Below, piece by piece: positions 1 to 5,175 of a DNA stretch of 5,175 nucleotides (positions are counted from its first letter, which is position 1; each line of letters starts with the position of its first letter). A program made the position numbers and the translations under genes. Source of the DNA: DAOUGC01 sp034429695 (lineage in GTDB: Bacteria; Chloroflexota; Anaerolineae; Anaerolineales; Anaerolineaceae); the NCBI GenBank assembly GCA_034429695.1, contig DAOUGC010000077.1, positions 1 through 5,175 of the forward strand, read 5' to 3'. Under the pieces are notes generated by a model, which did no database searches, was not told the DNA's origin, and saw only the letters and a list, made by a program, of their open reading frames with translations.

Positions 1-1680
1 ATTCGGGACCTTCAATACCGGTACCGAGGACAGAAAGAAATGGCCCTGGATGGTATTCAATTGGATATCAACCGCGGCGAGTTTGTCATGATCATGGGCC
101 CCAGCGAAGCCGGGAAGAGCACGCTGGCCGCAACTATCAACGGGCTGATCCCCCATTTCCACGTTGGCAAGATGAATGGCACAGTCACCATTATGGGCCG
201 CAATACCCAGGAGTTTTCAGTTGCCCAGATGGCCGAGATTGTGGGTATGGTCTTCCAGGACTTCGAGGCGCAGTTGTTCTCTACCAACGTCGAGCTTGAA
301 GTGGCTTTTGGACCGGAAAACTTCTCCGTCGACCGCGAAGAAATTAGCCGCCGCATCAATGAGTGCCTGGCTTATGTTGGGCTCGAGGCCGTGCGCAACC
401 GCCCACCCTCCACCCTATCCGGCGGGCAGAAGCAAAAGCTGGCCATCGCCTCAGTGCTGGCGCTGAAGCCATCGGTACTGGTAATGGACGAACCAACCAC
501 CGATCTGGACCCGATCAGCAAGATGGGCATCTTTGACATTACCCACCGGCTGTGCAAGCGGGACGACCTGACCCTGATGGTGATCGAACATGAGACCGAA
601 GAAGCACTGTACGCCGACCGGATTGTCTTAATCAAAGACGGCAAGATCGTTACATTAGGTCCAGCAGCAGAGATCTTACGTGACAGCGATATGCTTGAGG
701 GCCTTGGAATTATGCCATTAGGCATCCCCAGGTTCTTCAAGAGTATGGGCGGTCCATACCTGCCGCTGACACCTGATGAAGGCGTGAAAGCCTTCCAGCA
801 AGCAGGTTGGCAGATCAGCCAGCCAGTATACCAAACTATTGTTGCCGACGAAAAGGCCGCCTTGGAAAAGCTTACCCGGCCGCTCATCCAGTGTCGCAAT
901 CTAGAGCATACCTACAACAAAGGGGGTAAAGCGTTAGACGGCGTAAGCCTGGATATCTTCGAGGGCGACATGGTTGCTATTGTCGGACAGAACGGCAGCG
1001 GTAAAACCACACTGGTAAAGCACTTTAATGGCCTGTTGATGCCAACCGCGGGTGAAATCCTGGTCAACGGTCAGCCAACCGCCAAACAAGGTGTGTTCAA
1101 ATTGGGGCAGAAAGTCGGCTACGTGTTCCAAAATCCAGATTACCAGATTTTCTCAGAGACAGTCTTCGACGAAGTAGCCTTCAGCCCAAGGCTGCGCAAG
1201 CTCCCCGAAGAAGAGGTCACCCAGCGTGTGCATGATGCGCTGGAAGCGGTAGGCCTGGCGGGAGCGGACGAAGAGGATCCCTTCAGTCTGACCAAGAGTG
1301 GGCGTCAGCGCGTGGCGGTTGCTTCGGTGCTGGCGGCCAAACCCGAGGTTCTCATCCTTGATGAACCCACCACCGGTTTGGACTACAACGAACAACGCAG
1401 CATGATGGACATGGTGCGTCACCTGAACGAGACTGGCAGCACAATCATCTTCGTCACCCACCACATGTGGGTGGTGGCAGAATACGCGAAACGTGTCTTT
1501 GTAATGAAAGATGGCAAGGTGTTTCTGGAGGGCACCACCCGCGAGGTATTCTCACATGGTGATGAATTACGCGATGCCTTTTTGCGCCCGCCACATTTCG
1601 TGGAGTTCAGCAACCGGTTGGGATATACCTTCCTCACCCCACAAGAGATGGTGAAATGCATTGAAGGAGCGCGGTCATAA
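1..1680 (+). CDS. ecfA: Energy-coupling factor transporter ATPase, two fused ABC domains (5'-truncated)
   Basis: Cytoplasmic ATP-hydrolysing subunit of an ECF importer, with both nucleotide-binding domains in one chain, whereas many ECF systems use separate EcfA and EcfA'. The frame is open from base 1 and carries an A-loop-like tyrosine at codon 8, before the first ATG (base 40), so that ATG is internal and the true start is upstream. Numbering codons from base 1: domain 1 has Walker A GPSEAGKST (33-41), Q-loop Gln86, signature LSGGQ (139-143), Walker B Asp163-Glu164 and switch His197. A linker of about 60 residues follows. Domain 2 has A-loop Tyr305, Walker A GQNGSGKTT (329-337), Gln377, a degenerate signature LTKSG (430-434), Asp454-Glu455 and His487. 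A short C-terminal tail follows the second domain. There are 559 visible residues. The stop overlaps the ecfT start, so the two are probably translationally coupled. ABC-ATPase identity is certain; the ECF assignment rests on the double domain and the adjacent ecfT. Confidence 0.95.
   Translation: MRDLQYRYRGQKEMALDGIQLDINRGEFVMIMGPSEAGKSTLAATINGLIPHFHVGKMNGTVTIMGRNTQEFSVAQMAEIVGMVFQDFEAQLFSTNVELEVAFGPENFSVDREEISRRINECLAYVGLEAVRNRPPSTLSGGQKQKLAIASVLALKPSVLVMDEPTTDLDPISKMGIFDITHRLCKRDDLTLMVIEHETEEALYADRIVLIKDGKIVTLGPAAEILRDSDMLEGLGIMPLGIPRFFKSMGGPYLPLTPDEGVKAFQQAGWQISQPVYQTIVADEKAALEKLTRPLIQCRNLEHTYNKGGKALDGVSLDIFEGDMVAIVGQNGSGKTTLVKHFNGLLMPTAGEILVNGQPTAKQGVFKLGQKVGYVFQNPDYQIFSETVFDEVAFSPRLRKLPEEEVTQRVHDALEAVGLAGADEEDPFSLTKSGRQRVAVASVLAAKPEVLILDEPTTGLDYNEQRSMMDMVRHLNETGSTIIFVTHHMWVVAEYAKRVFVMKDGKVFLEGTTREVFSHGDELRDAFLRPPHFVEFSNRLGYTFLTPQEMVKCIEGARS
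1664..1669 (+). promoter_or_regulatory. Ribosome binding site of ecfT, inside the ATPase gene
   Basis: AAGGAG lies 10 bases before the ATG at 1680, within the last codons of the ATPase gene. The ATPase stop TAA (1678-1680) shares its last base with the ATG (TAATG). This supports the chosen ecfT start and suggests that ribosomes finishing the ATPase re-initiate on ecfT, keeping the two subunits in step. Confidence 0.75.
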
Positions 1681-2462
1681 TGGACTCAGAGATTTATCTG
1701 GACAACAACTCCTTTATTCACCGTCTGGACCCGCGTACCAAGATCACGACTTTTCTGCTCACCTTTGTCGCGATCCTGTTATTTGAAGACCCCTTGTGGA
1801 TGCTGCCGGTTGCGTTCCTGTTAATCGTGCAGGTCATCATATCCGGATCTGCACGCAATCTGTACAGGATACGTATCGTTCTGATCGTGCTCACCATTTC
1901 CAGCATGATCTTGTGGAACATTTTCTCAAAAGGCGTCACCCCCCTGTTGGGTTTCCTGACCGTAGAATCATTCTCCTTTGCCGTGGCCCGCACTATGCTG
2001 ATGATCCTGATGATCAGTACCGGCATGATCTTGATCAGCACCACGCGCAACGAAGAACTGGTGATGGGGATGATCCGTATGGGTATGCCCTACCGGGTGG
2101 GCTTCGCGATCTCAACCGCGTTGCGGTTAGTGCCAACGATTGCCTCCAGCACGGTCACCATCACCCAAGCCCAGCGCAGCCGTGGTCTTGACCTAGAATC
2201 GGGCAATATCATCGAGCGCCTGCGCAAGTTTCTGCCCCTGCTGGTGCCTGTGTTTATCTCTACCATCCGCAGCACCAACATTTTCGGCATGGCATTGGAG
2301 TCGAAAGGCTTTGGTGCACGTGAAAACCGCACCTTTTATCAGAAGCTAGAGATGCGCACTGCCGATTATGCGGTGCTTGCCTTTTCGTTCGTCTTCGTTG
2401 CCGTTTCAATTTACTTGCGCCTTCGGGGATACGGCATTATTGAGGGATTGACCCGCTTTTAG
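1680..2462 (+). CDS. ecfT: Energy-coupling factor transporter transmembrane protein EcfT
   Basis: Integral membrane scaffold of the ECF importer: it transmits ATPase movements through two cytoplasmic coupling helices to the S component. The 260-residue length is normal for the family. The N-terminal LDPRTK motif (16-21) is the family hallmark. Hydrophobic segments lie at about 22-36, 40-56, 65-82, 98-120, 135-160 and 229-248. The two coupling motifs, of Ala-Arg-Gly type, are AQRSRG (164-169) and ALESKG (205-210); the second has Lys where Arg is usual. Residues 106-136 are rich in methionine (8 Met). The start is set by the AAGGAG site and the one-base overlap with the ATPase gene. No other transmembrane ECF subunit is visible, so this protein should pair with the ATPase upstream and probably with the S component encoded from 4447, although shared use by unlinked S components cannot be excluded. 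Confidence 0.95.
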   Translation: MDSEIYLDNNSFIHRLDPRTKITTFLLTFVAILLFEDPLWMLPVAFLLIVQVIISGSARNLYRIRIVLIVLTISSMILWNIFSKGVTPLLGFLTVESFSFAVARTMLMILMISTGMILISTTRNEELVMGMIRMGMPYRVGFAISTALRLVPTIASSTVTITQAQRSRGLDLESGNIIERLRKFLPLLVPVFISTIRSTNIFGMALESKGFGARENRTFYQKLEMRTADYAVLAFSFVFVAVSIYLRLRGYGIIEGLTRF

Positions 2463-2478
2463 AAATCAATGGTTTTTT

Positions 2479-3516
2479 ATGAACACTCAAGAAATTAATG
2501 ACCTTCTGCCCTTCCTGCTGCGCCGCGAAAATGTCGCCCGCTACGAAGATGGTGTGGTTATCATCGGCGACCGGAGAAAGTATCCCTTTGAGCAGGCCTT
2601 CGTGCGCTGTGACAGCATCGAGGCAGTGGCACGCGCCATCGAGGAAATGGTCACCCAGGGCGGCGGCCCGGCGAATGCCGCGCTGTATGCCATGGCCATC
2701 ACCGCCCGCCAGGTTGCCAGTTTGCCTGCCGAACGCCAGTGTGAAGCTTTTGAAATCTCGCGCAAACGCCTAGTACGCACCCGACCAACCAACACAGCCA
2801 TGGCGCGCCGGCTGGAAAAGGCCATGCAGGTTATCGAACTGGCACTGACGGAGGGTCGAAACGTCGAAGCGGCGTTGCTGGCCTGGATCGAGGAATTGCG
2901 CGACACTAATTACCAGAACTACGCCCGCACGGGCGAATTTGGCGCACATCTCATTGCGGATGGAGATGGCATACTAACCATGTGCTTTGCCGAAACCTCC
3001 TTCCTGCTGGCGCTCGCGCTGGCAAAAAAGGCCGGAAAGCACATGCGCGTCTTTACTCCCGAAACCCGTCCTTACTTGCAAGGCGCCCGGCTGACTGCGC
3101 CCAGCGTGCACGAGTTGGGTATTCCCGTACAAATTATCGGCGATAACATGCCCGCTTACGTGCTCTCACAGGGTAAAGTGCAGAAATATTTCACCGCCGC
3201 TGACCTGGTGACCTTGGATGGGCACGTGGTGAATAAAGTGGGCACGTTCCAGAATGCTATTGCGGCACATTTCCACGGTGTGCCTTATTTTGTCTTCTCC
3301 TGGGGACCCGACAAGCAAAAACCTGACCGCGCATCGATCGAGATAGAGGAGCGCGACCCGGCAGAAATGAAAGCCTGCCGCGGAATCCCCACCACGATCG
3401 CTGAAATTGACGCTTACTACCCGGCTTTCGATATCACCCCACCGCACCTCGTCGCGGGTGTGATTACCCAGTTTGGCATCCTCAGCCCATATGATTTGCA
3501 TCACTATTTCGGATAA
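2479..3516 (+). CDS. mtnA: Divergent S-methyl-5-thioribose-1-phosphate isomerase-family protein (MtnA / eIF2B-like)
   Basis: Predicted cytoplasmic aldose-1-phosphate to ketose-1-phosphate isomerase; classical MtnA makes methylthioribulose 1-phosphate in methionine salvage. The 345-residue length fits the family. Conserved signatures are RPTN (102-105), ETRPYLQGARLTA (195-207), GDNM (221-224), NKVGT (252-256), IEERDPAEM (289-297) and PAFDITP (315-321). The two residues known to be catalytic in Bacillus MtnA (Cys160 and Asp240) correspond to Cys169 and Asp242. Several usual motifs have changed: VRGAPAIG reads TQGGGPANA (59-67), THCNAG reads TMCFAE (167-172), and GADRI reads AADLV (240-244). The family call is therefore solid but the exact substrate is open: methylthioribose, 5-deoxyribose or another ribose 1-phosphate. 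It sits 16 bases after ecfT and 23 before the phosphorylase that would supply its substrate. No clear Shine-Dalgarno precedes the ATG; an ATG at 2469 is out of frame and soon stops. Confidence 0.85.
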   Translation: MNTQEINDLLPFLLRRENVARYEDGVVIIGDRRKYPFEQAFVRCDSIEAVARAIEEMVTQGGGPANAALYAMAITARQVASLPAERQCEAFEISRKRLVRTRPTNTAMARRLEKAMQVIELALTEGRNVEAALLAWIEELRDTNYQNYARTGEFGAHLIADGDGILTMCFAETSFLLALALAKKAGKHMRVFTPETRPYLQGARLTAPSVHELGIPVQIIGDNMPAYVLSQGKVQKYFTAADLVTLDGHVVNKVGTFQNAIAAHFHGVPYFVFSWGPDKQKPDRASIEIEERDPAEMKACRGIPTTIAEIDAYYPAFDITPPHLVAGVITQFGILSPYDLHHYFG

Positions 3517-3539
3517 AAGGTGTTTTAAACAGTAACCTT

Positions 3540-4316
3540 ATGGAAACAGCCATCATCGCAGGAACCGGTATTTATCAAATTCCCGGGTTCACCTTTGAGC
3601 AGCGGGTCATCGAGACGCGTTACGGATCGGCCCTGGTCAATATTGGGCAGAAAGATGGTCTCGAATTAGCTTTCCTGGCCCGGCACGGATTGGACCACAC
3701 CACACCACCGCACAAGATCAATTACCTCGCCAATCTCAAGGCGTTACAGATGCTGGGCGTTAAGCGTATCCTGGCAACCAATGCCGTGGGCTCCATCAAC
3801 CGTGAGATTCCCCCCACAGGGCTGACAGTGCTGACTGACTTTCTCGACTTCACCCACAGCCGTCCGTTGTCTTACTACGATGGCGGCAAAACTGGCCTGG
3901 CGCACACCGGCATGGACGCGCCCTATTGCCCGTCGCTCAACGCTAAAATCCTTGATCTCGCGCCGCAATTCGATCTGACCATCCGGCCTCAGGCTGTTTA
4001 TGTGGCCACCAACGGCCCCCGGTTTGAGACCCCGGCCGAGATTCGCATGTATGCCATGTTGGGCGGCGATGTGGTTGGCATGACAGGCGTTCCCGAAGTA
4101 GTTTTAGCCCGCGAGTTGAACATGCATTATGCCGCACTGGCCTATTCGATTAATTGGGCCACCGGCTTAGAAGAAAAAATGACCTTCGTCAGCAGCGATA
4201 TGGCGGATGTCCGCCAGCGCATGGCGGCTCTCCTTGTCCGCGTGCTGCAAGAGCCATTCCAGATCAGTTGTAGTTGTGAGGATGCGCTGATGGTTTCGCA
4301 CCCGCCCGAAGAATAA
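3540..4316 (+). CDS. mtnP: S-methyl-5'-thioadenosine phosphorylase-family enzyme (possibly 6-oxopurine / methylthioinosine type)
   Basis: Phosphorolysis of a purine nucleoside, classically methylthioadenosine plus phosphate to adenine plus methylthioribose 1-phosphate. It belongs to the trimeric PNP/MTAP family and should be cytoplasmic. Over 258 residues it shows the phosphate loop GTGIY (8-12), RHG (48-50), PPHKINY (56-62), TNAVGS (80-85), GPRFET (159-164) and GMTGVPEVVLARE (180-192), whose Met181 matches the ribose-contacting Met of MTAPs. At the base-recognition site, where human MTAP has Asp220-Tyr-Asp222, this protein has Asn205-Trp-Ala207, a pattern I associate with 6-oxopurine enzymes such as Pseudomonas methylthioinosine phosphorylase. 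A Cys-Ser-Cys (244-246) lies near the C-terminus. The start is the only plausible one: no in-frame ATG, GTG or TTG follows the previous stop, and no well-spaced Shine-Dalgarno is seen (AAAGG at 3516-3520 is too distant). Its product would feed the isomerase encoded just upstream. Family call sure, substrate not. Confidence 0.92.
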   Translation: METAIIAGTGIYQIPGFTFEQRVIETRYGSALVNIGQKDGLELAFLARHGLDHTTPPHKINYLANLKALQMLGVKRILATNAVGSINREIPPTGLTVLTDFLDFTHSRPLSYYDGGKTGLAHTGMDAPYCPSLNAKILDLAPQFDLTIRPQAVYVATNGPRFETPAEIRMYAMLGGDVVGMTGVPEVVLARELNMHYAALAYSINWATGLEEKMTFVSSDMADVRQRMAALLVRVLQEPFQISCSCEDALMVSHPPEE

Positions 4317-4358
4317 TTCCCTTTTTTGAACCGCATGTGAGGATCAACAGGAGGTGTT

Positions 4359-4400
4359 TTGAAAATTTCTATTCAGGCGTCTTGTGAAGCAACCTATTGA
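4359..4400 (+). CDS. Candidate 13-codon leader micro-ORF (weak)
   Basis: A very strong Shine-Dalgarno-like AGGAGGTG (4349-4356) sits just before a TTG that opens 13 codons ending in TGA; read with initiator Met, the peptide is MKISIQASCEATY. The Shine-Dalgarno is the best in the window yet precedes no long frame, which is the main reason to list it. Spacing from AGGAGG to the TTG is only four bases, slightly short, and TTG is a weak start. The peptide has no run of one amino acid that would suggest classical attenuation. It could be a translated leader, a remnant of a lost gene, or chance. Confidence 0.15.
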   Translation: MKISIQASCEATY

Positions 4401-4432
4401 AGTTGTTGTTCACCATCGATCCATTTTTTGCC

Positions 4433-4440
4433 AAAAGGAG
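4433..4440 (+). promoter_or_regulatory. Ribosome binding site of the S-component gene
   Basis: AAAAGGAG lies six bases before the ATG at 4447, an ideal spacing. It decides the start: the ATG at 4442 is in another frame and meets a stop after two codons. Confidence 0.8.
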
Positions 4441-4446
4441 AATGCA

Positions 4447-5175
4447 ATGAAAGAAGTCGTCACGATGTGGAAGAACACCCGGATGATCATCCTGGTGGCG
4501 CTTTCTGCGGCGATTTACGCCGCCTTCCTGATTGTTTTCAAGGCCGGTATCCCGATTATCCCCGGAATCACGGAAGTTCGTCCTGCCAATGTATTTCCGC
4601 CAGTCTTTAGCCTGTTGTTTGGCCCGGCTGGGGCCTGGGGTTCAGCCATTGGTAACTTCATTGGCGATCTCTTCGGTGGCACGTTGGGGGTAGGCTCAAT
4701 CTTTGGCTTCTTTGGCAACTTCTTCCTGGGGTTCATCCCCTACAAGATGTGGGGCAGTGTATTTGGCCTGACCGAAGGAGACATGTCGCAGACCACCAAC
4801 AGCGGCAAGAAATTCTCGGCTAAGAAACTGGCTGCATTTGAAATCGTTGCCCTGGTCGCTGCGGCTGCTTGCGGCATCATTATCGCCTGGTACCTGGACC
4901 TCGCGGGCATGGTTCCCTTTGCCTTCTTGTCCATCACCATCACGATTAACAACTTTGCCGCGGCCTTCATCCTCGGCCCCATTCTGCTGGTCCTGCTCTA
5001 CCCACGCGTCAAACGCTGGGGGCTGATCTGGACGGACATCATGAAGAAAGAGGATGTCGCGGCTGGCACAGCCAGAAACCTGGGCACCATCTTGATGATC
5101 GTTGGCGCTTTGGGCGGCCTGATTGTGGGTATCCTGGTTGCCTCGGGCGCAGCAGGACAGGCGCTCTACGGCTTC
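4447..5175 (+). CDS. ECF transporter S component-like membrane protein, substrate unknown (3'-truncated)
   Basis: Likely the substrate-binding membrane subunit of the ECF importer whose ATPase and EcfT are encoded upstream. The 243 visible residues have no stop before the window ends. The first membrane helix (about 12-30) contains Ala18-xxx-Ala22-xxx-Ala26, matching the AxxxA pattern S components use to dock on EcfT. A glycine-rich core follows, with EVRPAN (43-48), FGPAGAWG (58-65), GNFIGDLFGG (69-78) and a hydrophobic segment to about 98. A polar cytoplasmic or external loop (about 104-127) precedes helices at about 128-149 and 157-186. After a basic stretch (187-191) and a charged linker there is a further membrane segment at about 211-233, beyond the usual six-helix plan. 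Conserved-looking polar residues Arg45, Asn48, Asn70 and Asp74 are candidates for substrate contact. I cannot name a known vitamin subfamily; the neighbouring genes point to a nucleoside or methylthio-sugar substrate, by inference only. Confidence 0.8.
   Translation, partial: MKEVVTMWKNTRMIILVALSAAIYAAFLIVFKAGIPIIPGITEVRPANVFPPVFSLLFGPAGAWGSAIGNFIGDLFGGTLGVGSIFGFFGNFFLGFIPYKMWGSVFGLTEGDMSQTTNSGKKFSAKKLAAFEIVALVAAAACGIIIAWYLDLAGMVPFAFLSITITINNFAAAFILGPILLVLLYPRVKRWGLIWTDIMKKEDVAAGTARNLGTILMIVGALGGLIVGILVASGAAGQALYGF

Larger units (their letters stand above)
4317..4446 (+). other. 130-base intergenic spacer / possible mRNA leader of the S-component gene
   Basis: This is the only gap longer than 25 bases in an otherwise tightly packed operon. 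It holds a T6 run at 4322-4327, just after the phosphorylase stop, without a strong GC hairpin in front. It also has a possible long-range helix: GGATC (4341-4345) with GATCC (4418-4422), and GGTG (4353-4356) with CACC (4411-4414). That helix is followed immediately by another T6 run (4424-4429). A small inner hairpin AGCAAC/GTTGTT (4388-4393/4402-4407, one G-U pair) lies between. It does not match a riboswitch class I can recognise, and I see no convincing -35/-10 pair. It may be a processing or attenuation region that sets S-component expression apart from the rest, or simply spacer. Confidence 0.35.

Noticed and set aside
40..42. ATG at 40 as the start of the ATPase gene, with AGAAAGAA before it
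   Set aside because: Codons 1-13 are open in the same frame and contain the conserved beta-strand and A-loop tyrosine that precede the ALDG segment of ABC ATPases, so the gene starts upstream.
372..899. Long antisense open frame (175 codons) within the ATPase gene
   Set aside because: Composition is that of a reverse-complement shadow, with no recognisable motif and lying fully over a strongly conserved ABC domain.
1994..2041. Repeated ATGATC/TGATCA words
   Set aside because: They arise from Met/Ile-rich codons of an EcfT membrane helix; spacing is irregular and explained by the protein.
2541..2906. Antisense open frame (121 codons) over the isomerase gene, and similar ones at 3166-3504 and 1718-2050
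   Set aside because: They are shadows of conserved coding sequence on the + strand, with no family motif or ribosome site.
4291..4327. Possible terminator after the phosphorylase (TTCG...CGAA followed by T6)
   Set aside because: The stem is only four base pairs, lies within coding sequence and is separated from the T run by A/T-rich bases; not enough for a rho-independent terminator.
4359..4387. TTGAAA and a hexamer 17-18 bases downstream as a sigma-70 promoter for the S-component gene
   Set aside because: The downstream hexamer (TTGTGA/TGTGAA) is a poor match to TATAAT, so I do not call a promoter.
4317..4446. Known riboswitch (purine, SAM, preQ1) in the spacer
   Set aside because: None of the conserved core words I know for these classes is present.
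4428..4610. 60-codon + strand frame from 4428
   Set aside because: It overlaps the S-component gene in another frame, while the frame from 4447 has an ideal ribosome site, membrane helices and runs open to the window end.

Overview
The window is a compact stretch of five co-directional (+ strand) genes that reads as one operon, cut at both ends. It encodes a complete energy-coupling-factor (ECF) transporter wrapped around two nucleoside-salvage enzymes. Order: a fused double ABC ATPase (5' end missing), the EcfT transmembrane coupling protein, a divergent member of the methylthioribose-1-phosphate isomerase (MtnA) / eIF2B-like family, a methylthioadenosine phosphorylase-family enzyme (MtnP), and a hydrophobic ECF S-component-like protein (3' end missing).

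Organism: bacterial, with moderate GC. Two starts have good Shine-Dalgarno sequences. Tandem fused EcfA proteins and this style of divergent MtnA beside MtnP fit an anaerobic Chloroflexota (Anaerolineae-like) genome. This is an impression from protein style, not a proven assignment; a Cys-Ser-Cys near the MtnP C-terminus also recalls archaeal/thermophile homologues.

Layout: 1-1680 ATPase; its stop overlaps the ATG of ecfT by one base (1680-2462); 16-base gap; isomerase 2479-3516; 23-base gap; phosphorylase 3540-4316; a 130-base spacer 4317-4446, the only sizeable non-coding stretch, with a weakly supported leader structure and micro-ORF; then the S component from 4447 past the end. No RNA genes, mobile elements, CRISPR arrays or insertion sequences were seen. 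The operon promoter must lie upstream of the window.

How the parts may work together (inference): the S component binds a small substrate and is driven by EcfT plus the double ATPase. The phosphorylase would split a 5'-modified purine nucleoside into base and sugar 1-phosphate, and the isomerase would convert the aldose 1-phosphate to the ketose 1-phosphate. The most interesting possibility is therefore an ECF importer for methylthioadenosine-like or 5'-deoxy purine nucleosides. The phosphorylase has Asn/Ala where MTA-specific enzymes have Asp/Asp, and the isomerase has lost several MtnA signature residues, so the true substrate may be methylthioinosine or another nucleoside rather than MTA.
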